Positions 6,495 to 14,176 are shown, counted from the stretch's first letter. The stretch: 14,702 nucleotides of DNA from Chitinophagaceae bacterium UBA3961 (GCA_002385265.1 DGDD01000077.1:1-14702), one strand, 5' to 3'. Made by a program: numbers and translations. Notes: generated from the letters alone by a model not told the origin.

Positions 6495-7343
6495 ATGTTT
6501 CAGAATGTAACCATTGTTGGTGTTGGATTGATCAGTGGCTCTTTTGCGTTGGCTTTAAAGGACAAAGGGCTAGCCAAGAACGTTATAGGCGTAAGTAGAA
6601 CTGCGTCGAGTGCCCAAAAGGCAATTGATTTGGGAATTATTGATGAAGCTATGCCTTTGGAAGAAGCGGTGGCAAAAGCGGATTTGATTTATGTGGCCAT
6701 TCCGGTAGATGCTACCATTCCGGTGATGACTACCATAATGGATCTCTTAAAACCAGGACAAATAGTAGCAGACGCGGGGTCTACTAAACAAGCATTGTGC
6801 GACGCATTGAGAGATCACCCCAACAGAAAGCAATTTGTAGCCACCCACCCCATGTGGGGAACAGAATACAGTGGTCCGGAAGCTGCCGTGCGCAATGCCT
6901 TCGTAGGAAGATCCTGTGTGATCTGTGAAAAAGAAGTCTCCGATCCGGATGCAGTAGAAGCAATGGAGAAGATTTATACCGATTTAGGAATGCGCTTGGT
7001 GTACATGGGTTCACACGATCATGACCGCCATGTGGCCTATGTGAGTCATATTTCTCACATCACCTCCTTTGCGCTTGCCAATACGGTTTTGGAAAAAGAA
7101 AAGGAAGAGAATGCCATTTTTGAATTGGCGGGTGGTGGTTTTGAAAGTACCGTTCGTTTAGCAAAAAGTACCCCTTCAATGTGGGTGCCTATTTTCCAAC
7201 AAAACAAGGAAAATGTGTTGGACGTACTGAACGAGCACATTTCGCAATTGCGCAAGATCAAATCTTGCTTGGAGAAAGACAATTACGAGTATTTGACCGA
7301 ATTAATAGAGAATGCGAACAGCATTCGACGTATTATAAAATAG
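6495..7343 (+). CDS. tyrA: Prephenate dehydrogenase
   Basis: TyrA oxidatively decarboxylates prephenate to 4-hydroxyphenylpyruvate, the committed step of Tyr synthesis. The 282-residue protein begins with a Rossmann loop VGVGLISGS (8-16), followed by the ATHPMWGTEYSGPEAA block (116-131) whose H118 matches the catalytic His of the family. Next is the SHISHITS helix (184-191) typical of the alpha-helical dimer domain. It has neither an ACT domain nor a chorismate mutase domain, so feedback control at the protein level is not evident. Arogenate dehydrogenase cannot be excluded. It starts 3 bases after the aminotransferase stop, so the two are translationally close and co-transcribed. Only a weak 5-bp stem (7353-7367) without a T-run follows. 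Confidence 0.94.
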   Translation: MFQNVTIVGVGLISGSFALALKDKGLAKNVIGVSRTASSAQKAIDLGIIDEAMPLEEAVAKADLIYVAIPVDATIPVMTTIMDLLKPGQIVADAGSTKQALCDALRDHPNRKQFVATHPMWGTEYSGPEAAVRNAFVGRSCVICEKEVSDPDAVEAMEKIYTDLGMRLVYMGSHDHDRHVAYVSHISHITSFALANTVLEKEKEENAIFELAGGGFESTVRLAKSTPSMWVPIFQQNKENVLDVLNEHISQLRKIKSCLEKDNYEYLTELIENANSIRRIIK

Positions 7344-7392
7344 AAGAATAGGAGCCTGTAATAGGCTAACTATCAGCTCTTTGAATAGTTTA

Positions 7393-7424
7393 TTAGGCAG
7401 GGCGTGGGTTTTGCAGTACCTTTG
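7393..7424 (+). promoter_or_regulatory. Promoter of the DEAD-box helicase gene
   Basis: TACCTTTG at 7417-7424 is a full match to the Bacteroidota -7 box TAnnTTTG. A TTAG (7393-7396), one base off TTTG, sits 20 bases upstream as a -33 candidate. RNA would start about 5-8 bases after 7424, leaving a short leader to the ATG at 7444. This separates the helicase gene from the pheA-aminotransferase-tyrA transcript and argues against any start before 7430. Confidence 0.7.
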
Positions 7425-7443
7425 CGCCAAATTAGTAATTTAT

Positions 7444-9132
7444 ATGATGACTTTTGATGCGTTGGGTTTGGATGCTGCATTGGTAAAGGCTACCGATGAG
7501 TTAGGATTCAAAAACCCAACAACCATACAGGAGAAAGCAATTCCTGTATTATTGAGTGGAACGAAGGATTTTGTGGGACTGGCGCAAACGGGCACAGGAA
7601 AAACAGCCGCATTTGGCTTGCCTCTTTTACAACTGGTTGATTCTACAAAAAAAACAGCGCAAGCATTGGTGGTTTGCCCCACTCGTGAATTGTGTTTGCA
7701 AATTGTGAATGAACTTGAGTTATTCAAGAAATTTCTTCCCAGTACAAATGTAGTAGCTGTTTATGGAGGTGCTTCCATCGGTACTCAAATTAGAGAACTG
7801 AAAAGAAGTGTTCAAATAGTTGTAGCTACTCCGGGACGATTGATCGACTTAATCGAACGCAAAGCAATTAATCTCGACGAAATCGAATACGTTGTTTTAG
7901 ACGAAGCGGATGAAATGTTGAACATGGGTTTCCAAGACGACATTGAGTTCATTCTACAAAACACCCCAAAGAGAAACGCCACTTGGTTATTTAGTGCAAC
8001 CATGCCACCGGAAATTAAACGTGTGAGCAAAAAGTACATGCAACAACCGGTAGAAGTGACCGTGGGTAAAATGAATACCGCCAATAAAAACATCGATCAC
8101 CAATACTTTATCACCAGTTCTCAGAACCGTTATGAAGCATTGAAAAGATTGATCGATTTTAACCCCGGTATCTATGGAATCATTTTCACCAGAACAAAAA
8201 TCGACGCCCAACAAATTGCCGATAAACTAACCCGCGAAGGATACGATATCGATGCCCTTCACGGTGATTTGACGCAGCAACAACGCGATAAAGTAATGGG
8301 TGAGTTTCGCGACAAAACCCTTCAACTTCTAATCGCTACAGACGTGGCCGCTCGCGGTATTGATGTACAGGGAATTACCCATGTTATCAATTTCGAACTT
8401 CCCGATGATATTGAAGTGTATACGCACCGAAGTGGAAGAACAGGACGCGCGGGCAACACCGGTATTTGTATGAGTTTGATTCATTCTCGCGAAACCGGAA
8501 AATTGCGTCAAATTGAAAGAATCGTTCAAGCGCCTTTCCATAAGTTGGAAATTCCAAGTGGTAAAGACGTTTGTAGAAAGCAGTTCTTTTCATTTATGGA
8601 TAAACTCTTGCAACGTGATATAAGTCATGGTGACTATGAAACCTACTTACCCATGTTGCAGGAAAAATTTGCCGATGTAAGCAAAGAAGAAGTGTTGAAA
8701 CGTGTAGCTTCTCTTGAATTCGACCGTTTCCTCAAATACTACGAAAACGCAGAAGACTTAAACGTTCGCGAAAGAGAACGTTCTAATTTCAGAGAGCGTG
8801 GTGAGAGAGGAGATCGTGGAAACGATAGAGGAGGCGATAGAGGAAATGATAGAAGAAGAGATACCCGCGGCCGAGAATTCGGTGGTGGTGGCGACTATCA
8901 ACGTCTCTTTGTGAACCTTGGCACGAAAGATGGTTTCTACAAAGCCAGTTTCTTACAATTCATTCTTGATATGAGTGATCTTAAAAAAGAAGTACTCGGA
9001 AGAATTGATATGAAAGAAATGAACAGCTGGGTAGAAATCGATCGCAAAGCGGCTCGTCAAATGATTGAAGCAGTTGACGGGAAGAAATACAAGGGCCGCC
9101 GCATTCGTATGAACGACGCTAATAGCCGATAA
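7444..9132 (+). CDS. DEAD-box ATP-dependent RNA helicase with DbpA-type C-terminal domain
   Basis: From the ATG at 7444 the protein has 562 residues. The frame stays open upstream to a TTG at 7381, but that lies ahead of the promoter; the ATG at 7447 is equally possible. All helicase motifs are present: Q-motif (FKNPTTIQ, 22-29), AQTGTGKT (47-54), PTREL (79-83), TPGR (129-132), DEAD (153-156), SAT (184-186), ARGID (303-307) and HRSGRTGRAG (328-337). An Arg/Gly/Asp-rich low-complexity linker (about 440-483) leads to a C-terminal DbpA-type RNA-binding domain (about 485-557). Such enzymes unwind structured RNA, in ribosome assembly or cold adaptation (DeaD/CsdA group). The domain suggests rRNA or structured RNA as target. 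It has its own promoter and interrupts the aromatic cluster, so a link to aromatic synthesis is not shown. Confidence 0.95.
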   Translation: MMTFDALGLDAALVKATDELGFKNPTTIQEKAIPVLLSGTKDFVGLAQTGTGKTAAFGLPLLQLVDSTKKTAQALVVCPTRELCLQIVNELELFKKFLPSTNVVAVYGGASIGTQIRELKRSVQIVVATPGRLIDLIERKAINLDEIEYVVLDEADEMLNMGFQDDIEFILQNTPKRNATWLFSATMPPEIKRVSKKYMQQPVEVTVGKMNTANKNIDHQYFITSSQNRYEALKRLIDFNPGIYGIIFTRTKIDAQQIADKLTREGYDIDALHGDLTQQQRDKVMGEFRDKTLQLLIATDVAARGIDVQGITHVINFELPDDIEVYTHRSGRTGRAGNTGICMSLIHSRETGKLRQIERIVQAPFHKLEIPSGKDVCRKQFFSFMDKLLQRDISHGDYETYLPMLQEKFADVSKEEVLKRVASLEFDRFLKYYENAEDLNVRERERSNFRERGERGDRGNDRGGDRGNDRRRDTRGREFGGGGDYQRLFVNLGTKDGFYKASFLQFILDMSDLKKEVLGRIDMKEMNSWVEIDRKAARQMIEAVDGKKYKGRRIRMNDANSR

Positions 9133-9139
9133 TAGTCAG

Positions 9140-9205
9140 ATGTGATCATCATTGAAATGATGCAGCTGCTGTTACGGCAACTGTATAAATCAATTTTGAT
9201 CACAT
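9140..9205 (+). repeat. Inverted repeat between helicase and DAHP synthase genes
   Basis: ATGTGATCA (9140-9148) and TGATCACAT (9197-9205) are perfect 9-base inverted repeats 48 bases apart, and each contains the palindrome TGATCA. The right copy overlaps a near -7 box, CAATTTTG (9191-9198), 23 bases before the DAHP synthase start, and runs into TTTTT (9205-9209). A small 6-bp hairpin (9147-9152 with 9157-9162) lies inside. It could be an operator pair for a DNA-binding regulator or a long-loop terminator for the helicase gene. Sequence alone does not decide. Confidence 0.4.
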
Positions 9206-9221
9206 TTTTAATTTCACCAAT

Positions 9222-10313
9222 ATGCAAGCAACAGACGCAACTAACATGAAAGAAGTAACCCAGCAGGCCTGGAACAAGAAGCCCATGATCATCAGTGGCC
9301 CTTGCAGTGCCGAAACAGAAGCTCAGGTTATTGAAACTGCTCAACGATTAGCAAACACCGGTAAAGTAGATGTACTTCGCGCCGGAATTTGGAAGCCTCG
9401 TACCAAACCCGGTATGTTCGAAGGGATCGGTGCGAAAGGATTACCTTGGTTACAACAAGCCAAGAAATTGACCGGCTTGCCTACAACCGTAGAAATTGCT
9501 ACCGGAAAGCAGGTGGAAGATGCGCTTACATTTGATGTAGATATTTTGTGGATCGGTGCTCGTACTACCGTGAACCCTTTCAGTGTTCAAGAAGTGGCCG
9601 ATGCTTTGAGAGGTGTAGATATTCCCGTATTGATCAAGAACCCAATCAACCCCGACCTCGAATTGTGGTCAGGTGCAGTGGAGCGTGTAGCGCGCGCCGG
9701 AGTGAAACAAATTGGTTTGATTCACCGTGGTTTTTCTTCATACGGTAACACAGAATACCGCAATGCACCGATGTGGCACTTGGCAATTGAAATGAAACGC
9801 CGCAACCCTGAATTGAAAATCATCAACGACCCTTCACATATCTGTGGTCGCCGCGATATTTTAATGGATGTAGCTCAAAAAGCCATTGACCTCGATTTCG
9901 ATGGTTTGATGATTGAAAGCCATATCGATCCCGACAATGCTTGGAGCGATGCCAAACAACAAGTAACCCCGGAACGTTTGGGTGAAATGATTTCAAGTAT
10001 CATCTGGAGAAGTGAAGATACTGCTTCACAAGAATACCACGCGGCTCTAGAAAAACTACGTCAACAAATCAATCACCTCGATGATGAATTGATGCAGATT
10101 TTAAGTCAGCGTATGAAAATCGCTGAAAAAATTGGTGAGTACAAAAAGAACAACAATATCACCATCCTCCAAACCAATCGTTGGAATGAAATTTTGGAGC
10201 GTGCCTTTGTGAAAGGTGAGAAGCAAGGATTGAGCAAAGAATTCATCACTCGTTATTTTGATGCGGTACACATGGAAAGTATCAACCATCAGAATAAGAT
10301 TATGAATGCCTAA
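9222..10313 (+). CDS. Bifunctional DAHP synthase / chorismate mutase
   Basis: This 363-residue fusion joins the first step of the shikimate pathway (phosphoenolpyruvate + erythrose-4-phosphate to DAHP) with chorismate mutase (chorismate to prephenate). Residues about 18-260 are a type I-beta DAHP synthase barrel. Predicted metal ligands are C28 (GPCSAE), H206 (DPSHICGR), E232 and D243; the last three keep the spacing of the Thermotoga enzyme (26 and 11). LIHRGF (166-171) is also typical. Residues about 268-360 are an AroQ-type mutase helix bundle with LRQQINHLDDEL (279-290), QRM (296-298) and KIGEYKK (303-309). In such Bacteroidota fusions the mutase domain also serves allosteric control; for a Prevotella homologue I recall prephenate as inhibitor. 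The start may be 9222 or the ATG at 9246; the extra eight residues precede the conserved part. Confidence 0.95.
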   Translation: MQATDATNMKEVTQQAWNKKPMIISGPCSAETEAQVIETAQRLANTGKVDVLRAGIWKPRTKPGMFEGIGAKGLPWLQQAKKLTGLPTTVEIATGKQVEDALTFDVDILWIGARTTVNPFSVQEVADALRGVDIPVLIKNPINPDLELWSGAVERVARAGVKQIGLIHRGFSSYGNTEYRNAPMWHLAIEMKRRNPELKIINDPSHICGRRDILMDVAQKAIDLDFDGLMIESHIDPDNAWSDAKQQVTPERLGEMISSIIWRSEDTASQEYHAALEKLRQQINHLDDELMQILSQRMKIAEKIGEYKKNNNITILQTNRWNEILERAFVKGEKQGLSKEFITRYFDAVHMESINHQNKIMNA

Positions 10314-10320
10314 TACATTG

Positions 10321-10348
10321 ATACAAGGCCAACCGGCCTTGTATTTTT
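10321..10348 (+). terminator. Intrinsic terminator between the DAHP synthase and aroB genes
   Basis: ATACAAGGCC (10321-10330) pairs fully with GGCCTTGTAT (10335-10344), a 10-bp stem with the loop AACC, followed by TTTTT (10344-10348) and a second T-run at 10351-10355. It begins 8 bases after the DAHP synthase stop and ends just before the aroB ATG at 10362. It should end or strongly reduce the upstream transcript, although aroB follows immediately and no separate promoter for it is evident. Confidence 0.85.
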
Positions 10349-10361
10349 CATTTTTATAAGC

Positions 10362-11381
10362 ATGGAAAAGCAGACCTACACTTTTTCAGGCGCTAAAGTG
10401 GACTATTATTTCGATGGCAGCATGAAGCAGCTGAAAGAAATTGTAGACCCAAAGGCGGCTGTAATTATCACAGATGAAAATGTTTTTAAAGCACATCACG
10501 CTGCCTTTAAAAACTGGAATACCATTGCATTAAAAGCAGGGGAGCAATATAAGGTTCAAGCAACGGTTGATGCCATTGTTGAACAACTCATTGCTTTAGG
10601 AGTAGACCGCAAGTTCACTTTGGTGGGCGTTGGTGGAGGTGTTATCACCGATATCACCGGCTATATTGCCAGCATTTACATGCGCGGTATTCGTTGTGGA
10701 TTTGTACCAACTACTTTACTTGCAATGGTAGACGCATCAATAGGGGGTAAGAACGGAATAGATGTAGGAATTTATAAAAATATGGTAGGCATCATTCGCC
10801 AACCCTCTTTTCTTTTGTACGACTTCAAATTATTGAGCAGTTTGCCGGAAGCAGAATGGCAGAATGGGTTTGCAGAGATCATTAAACATGCTGCTATCAA
10901 GGACGGCGCACTGTTTAAAGAGCTGCAACAATACAACATTGGGTATTATCAGAAGAATAAAAAAGCATTGGCTGCATTGGTGAAAAGAAATGCGCTGATA
11001 AAAACCAAAGTAGTGTTGCAAGACGAGTTTGAAAAAGGTGACCGCAGGCTACTCAATTTCGGGCATACCCTTGGGCATGCAATCGAAAATCAATACGAGC
11101 TTTCTCACGGTCAGGCTGTAGCAATAGGAATGACTTATGCCGCAGAACTGAGTGAACGAATTTTGAATTATAAAGGCAAAAATGAGTTGATAGAATTGAT
11201 CAAAGCCTATCAACTGCCTACCTATGCCAAGTTCAGCATGAAGAAAGCAATTGCAGTATTGGAGAAAGACAAGAAAAAGGAAAAGGCAGTGATGAATTAT
11301 ATTCTTCTACAAAAAAATGGAAAAGGAGTGGTGTATCCCATTCCAATGTCGGATCTAACCAATTTGCTATTACAACTTTAG
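10362..11381 (+). CDS. aroB: 3-dehydroquinate synthase
   Basis: AroB converts DAHP to 3-dehydroquinate, the second shikimate step, using NAD and a divalent metal (Zn or Co). The 339-residue protein shows the nucleotide-binding VGVGGGVITDITG (88-100), the PTTLLAMVDASIGGKNG block (116-132) and the active-site NGFAEIIKHA (168-177, E172 as metal ligand and K175 for substrate). The remaining metal ligands are H235 in FGHTLGHA and H249 in LSHGQA. The length is near the usual 340-360. It follows a strong terminator by only 13 bases and precedes aroA by 19, so it is probably read by transcription that passes the terminator, or from a promoter inside the upstream gene. No odd features in the protein. 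Confidence 0.96.
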   Translation: MEKQTYTFSGAKVDYYFDGSMKQLKEIVDPKAAVIITDENVFKAHHAAFKNWNTIALKAGEQYKVQATVDAIVEQLIALGVDRKFTLVGVGGGVITDITGYIASIYMRGIRCGFVPTTLLAMVDASIGGKNGIDVGIYKNMVGIIRQPSFLLYDFKLLSSLPEAEWQNGFAEIIKHAAIKDGALFKELQQYNIGYYQKNKKALAALVKRNALIKTKVVLQDEFEKGDRRLLNFGHTLGHAIENQYELSHGQAVAIGMTYAAELSERILNYKGKNELIELIKAYQLPTYAKFSMKKAIAVLEKDKKKEKAVMNYILLQKNGKGVVYPIPMSDLTNLLLQL

Positions 11382-11400
11382 TTAAGCCCGTTTAGGAAAT

Positions 11401-12666
11401 ATGAAAGTAACAGTACAACCTTCATCACTCAGCGGTTCTATTCGTGCCGCAGCATCAAAAAGCTCCATGCAAAGAGCTTGTGCAGCAGCCTTGGTTGCCG
11501 GGGCCACAACCACTGTAATCAACCCGGGACATAGCAATGATGATGAAGCAGCTAAAGATATCATTACCCGTTTGGGTGCAGTTATAGAAAAAGCAGGTGA
11601 AGAAATAACCATCAGCTCAAGTGGAGTAAAACCCGTTGCAGAGGCCATCAATTGCGGAGAATCGGGCCTAAGCATCCGTATGTTTACTCCTATTGTTGCC
11701 ATGAGTGAAAAAACCATCACCATCAATGGTACCGGTAGTTTGGTTACCCGACCAATGGATTTCTTTGATGAAATTTTACCGCAACTTGGAGTGAACATAA
11801 AAAGTAATGGTGGTAAACTGCCTTTACAAGTAACAGGGCCTTTAAAGCCGGGAAATATCACCATCGATGGAAGTTTGAGTTCTCAATTTTTAACCGGACT
11901 GCTCATGGCATACGCTGCTTCAAATGCCAGTGATGTTACTATTACGGTTACCAATTTAAAAAGCAAGCCATATGTTGATCTTACCCTAGCGGTAATGAAA
12001 GAGTTTGGCTTGAAGATACCGGTAAACAACAACTACGAATCTTTTTATTTCGATAAAAATGAAGCGGCAAAACCTTCCAATAGAACCTACACAGTTGAAG
12101 GCGATTGGAGTGGAGCCGCATTTCTGTTGGTTGCGGGAGTCATTGCCGGTCCAATTACGGTAAAGGGCTTGGATGTGTTTTCAACACAGGCTGATAAGGC
12201 GATTCTTCAAGCGATCATGAGTTCGGGAGGAGGCATTTCCATTGAGCCTACACATATTGAATTACGCCCCCTGCCATTGAAAGCATTTCATTTCAATGCA
12301 ACCGAATGTCCAGATTTGTTTCCTCCATTGGTAGCATTGGCTTCCTATTGCGAAGGCAAAACAGTAATTGAAGGCGCTACTAGATTAACACATAAAGAAA
12401 GCAACCGTGCGCTCACTTTGCAAGAAGAATTCGGTAAAATGGGAATCAAAATTGAATTGCAAGACGATTTGATGATTGTACACGGAGGTACCGGAGTGAG
12501 AGCTGCAAAAACCCATTCGCATCACGATCACCGTATAGCCATGGCTGCTGCAGTAGCCGCTTTGAAAGCAGAGGGAGCCGTTGAAATTGAAGAAGCAGAA
12601 GCCATTAATAAGTCGTACCCCGATTTCTACGATCACATTCGGAAACTAGGAGGCATCATTCATTAA
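11401..12666 (+). CDS. aroA: 3-phosphoshikimate 1-carboxyvinyltransferase (EPSP synthase)
   Basis: AroA adds the enolpyruvyl group of PEP to shikimate-3-phosphate. The 421-residue protein keeps the key motifs: ASKSSMQRA (18-26, K20 and R25), SSQFLTGLLMA (160-170), SKPYVDLTL (188-196), PDLFPPL (304-310, D305), HKESNRA (331-337, K332 E333 R336) and DHRIAM (376-381). The PEP/glyphosate loop differs from E. coli: where that enzyme has GNAGTAMRPL, this one reads CGESGLSIRMF (85-95). G89 and R93 align with G96 and R100, but Leu and Met stand at the positions of T97 and P101. Enzyme identity is not in doubt; the loop may affect glyphosate sensitivity. It lies 19 bases after aroB and 51 before aroC. 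A 160-codon open frame on the opposite strand of its 5' half is a shadow. Confidence 0.95.
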   Translation: MKVTVQPSSLSGSIRAAASKSSMQRACAAALVAGATTTVINPGHSNDDEAAKDIITRLGAVIEKAGEEITISSSGVKPVAEAINCGESGLSIRMFTPIVAMSEKTITINGTGSLVTRPMDFFDEILPQLGVNIKSNGGKLPLQVTGPLKPGNITIDGSLSSQFLTGLLMAYAASNASDVTITVTNLKSKPYVDLTLAVMKEFGLKIPVNNNYESFYFDKNEAAKPSNRTYTVEGDWSGAAFLLVAGVIAGPITVKGLDVFSTQADKAILQAIMSSGGGISIEPTHIELRPLPLKAFHFNATECPDLFPPLVALASYCEGKTVIEGATRLTHKESNRALTLQEEFGKMGIKIELQDDLMIVHGGTGVRAAKTHSHHDHRIAMAAAVAALKAEGAVEIEEAEAINKSYPDFYDHIRKLGGIIH

Positions 12667-12717
12667 ACAATTCGCATCAATAAACTGAATTGATGTAAAT
12701 TTATACACCTTAGTATT

Positions 12718-13719
12718 ATGAACTCATTTGGACGCATATTAAAAGTTTCCATTTTTGGTGAATCACACGGAGCTTCTGTGGGAATCACTGTTGACGGGCT
12801 TCCTGCCGGAATGCCTTTGTTCTTGGAAGACTTTGTGACGGATATTGAACGACGCAAGGGTGGCACTCAAAAAGGTGTAACGCCCCGTCAGGAATCGGAT
12901 ATGCCCATTTTCAAAAGTGGTTTGTTTAATGATAAAACAACCGGCGCTCCGCTAACAATGATCTTCGAAAACAACAACACGAGAAGTGGAGATTATGATA
13001 AATTAAGAGCGGTACCTCGACCCGGTCATGCCGATTTTGTTGCTCATCAAAAATATGGTGGCTTCGAAGATTATAGAGGAGGAGGCCATTTTAGCGGACG
13101 ATTGACGGTTTGTTTGGTGGCGGCAGGTGTGATTGCTAAAAAGCTATTAAAGCAACTGTCCATTACCGCTAGTTTACTCGAAATAGGTGGTGAAACCGAT
13201 ATAGAAAAAGGCTTGCAAAAAGCAATCGATGCAAAAGACTCTATTGGAGGAATTGTAGAATGTAGGGTTTCGGGATTGCCTGTTGGACTCGGAAATCCTT
13301 TCTTTGATTCTGTTGAGTCTGTGATCAGCCATGCTGTTTTTGCCATCCCGGCTGTGCGAGGCATCGAGTTTGGTACCGGTTTTCAAGCCGCCAAAATGTT
13401 CGGCATTGAACACAATGATGCGATCATTGATGGCCTGGGAACTACTCAAACCAATCATGCCGGTGGGGTAGTAGGTGGTATAACCAATGGAAATGAATTC
13501 GTATTTCGAATTGCAATTAAACCCACTTCTTCTACTCCAAAAGAACAACATACTTGGAATTGGGAAACCAATTCAATGGATGAGTTCTCTGTAAAAGGGC
13601 GTCACGATCTTTGTATCGCGCTTCGCGTTCCGGTTGTTTTAGAGGCTGTTACAGCTCTTGTGCTGGCCGACCTGTACATGTTGGAACGACACATCCCAAC
13701 TATTTACACCGAATCTTAA
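12718..13719 (+). CDS. aroC: Chorismate synthase
   Basis: AroC removes phosphate from EPSP to form chorismate, the last shikimate step, and needs reduced FMN. The 333-residue protein starts FGRILKVSIFGESHG (4-18, with H17 in the catalytic signature). It has RPGHADF (101-107, H104), GGGHFSGRLT (121-130) where Proteobacteria usually have GGGRxSARET, and a C-terminal GRHDLCIALRVPVV (294-307). It is about 20-30 residues shorter than many homologues but appears complete at both ends. The GGGHFSGR form is, to my knowledge, also found in Firmicutes, so it is a subgroup trait and not damage. A small stem-loop (12675-12695) without a T-run lies in the 51-base gap after aroA. Probably in one operon with aroB and aroA. 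Confidence 0.95.
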   Translation: MNSFGRILKVSIFGESHGASVGITVDGLPAGMPLFLEDFVTDIERRKGGTQKGVTPRQESDMPIFKSGLFNDKTTGAPLTMIFENNNTRSGDYDKLRAVPRPGHADFVAHQKYGGFEDYRGGGHFSGRLTVCLVAAGVIAKKLLKQLSITASLLEIGGETDIEKGLQKAIDAKDSIGGIVECRVSGLPVGLGNPFFDSVESVISHAVFAIPAVRGIEFGTGFQAAKMFGIEHNDAIIDGLGTTQTNHAGGVVGGITNGNEFVFRIAIKPTSSTPKEQHTWNWETNSMDEFSVKGRHDLCIALRVPVVLEAVTALVLADLYMLERHIPTIYTES

Positions 13720-13740
13720 AAACTATAAAAACCGATTGCT

Positions 13741-14040
13741 ATGCCAATTATATACCATTTAGTAACACCAAAATCGTGGGCAGAAGCGCAGGAAAAAGGG
13801 TATTATGAAGCTGCTTCTTTGAAAGAGGAGGGGTTTATTCATTGCTGCGAAGCTGGTCAGATAAAGGGCGTAATTGAGCGATATTATAGCAATGTGCCGG
13901 ATCTTCATAAATTGGTGATCGATACTTCCAAGTTAACCAGTCAATTGATCTATGATTGGTCTCCCTCTACTCAGGATACTTTTCCGCATATATACGGGCC
14001 TATTCAGTTGGAGGCCGTAATTGGTATTGAAGCCGTGTAG
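13741..14040 (+). CDS. DUF952 family protein
   Basis: The 99-residue protein matches the small DUF952 family: it starts IIYHLVTPKSW (3-13), then SLKEEGFIHCCEAGQI (26-41) and ends FPHIYGPIQLEAV (81-93). These are the conserved blocks of the family as I know it. No biochemical function is established for it. It has no signal peptide or membrane segment and is expected to be cytoplasmic. The conserved His residues (H34, H83) and C35/C36 could form a small active or binding site, but this is conjecture. It starts 21 bases after aroC on the same strand and is probably the last gene of that operon. Confidence 0.88.
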   Translation: MPIIYHLVTPKSWAEAQEKGYYEAASLKEEGFIHCCEAGQIKGVIERYYSNVPDLHKLVIDTSKLTSQLIYDWSPSTQDTFPHIYGPIQLEAVIGIEAV

Positions 14041-14041
14041 G

Positions 14042-14176
14042 GAGTTGTAAGTAGTGAGTTTTAAGTTTTAAGTTATTTGTTTTGGGAAGGCCGGATACAA
14101 ATGAGTTGAACTAGGTGCCAGACTTATAACCCAAAACTCAATAACTCACAACTCGCCGCTTCCCAATGCCGTTGGG
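14042..14176 (+). repeat. Nested inverted-repeat element in the intergenic region
   Basis: The 275-base gap 14041-14315 holds several overlapping inverted repeats. GAGTTGT (14042-14048) pairs with ACAACTC (14148-14154). TGAGTTTT (14055-14062) pairs with AAAACTCA (14133-14140). GTTTTGGG (14079-14086) pairs with CCCAAAAC (14130-14137). TTGGGAAG (14082-14089) pairs with CTTCCCAA (14159-14166), and CCCAA/TTGGG form a small hairpin at 14162-14176. The pentamer GAGTT/AACTC recurs at short spacing on both sides. This resembles a degenerate palindromic intergenic repeat (REP- or MITE-like) more than a single terminator. No transposase or ORF is inside. Confidence 0.6.

Noticed and set aside
7353..7367. 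Stem AGCCT/AGGCT after tyrA as a terminator
   Set aside because: The stem is only 5 bp and no T-run follows, so it is not a credible stop for the pheA operon.
7381..7443. N-terminal extension of the helicase from a TTG codon
   Set aside because: It overlaps a full -7 promoter box (7417-7424), and the extra 21 residues do not resemble helicase N-termini, while MTFDALGL from 7447 does.
9157..9249. Possible 30-codon leader frame before the DAHP synthase gene
   Set aside because: It has only one Phe and one Tyr, no run of any regulatory amino acid, overlaps the gene start out of frame, and no terminator/antiterminator pair follows it.
11382..11864. 160-codon open frame on the minus strand over aroA
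   Set aside because: It is antisense to the highly conserved 5' half of aroA and shows no domain of its own.
12674..12696. Stem-loop CATCAAT/ATTGATG between aroA and aroC
   Set aside because: It is AT-rich with a 7-base loop and no T-run; likely chance, though an RNA-processing role cannot be excluded.
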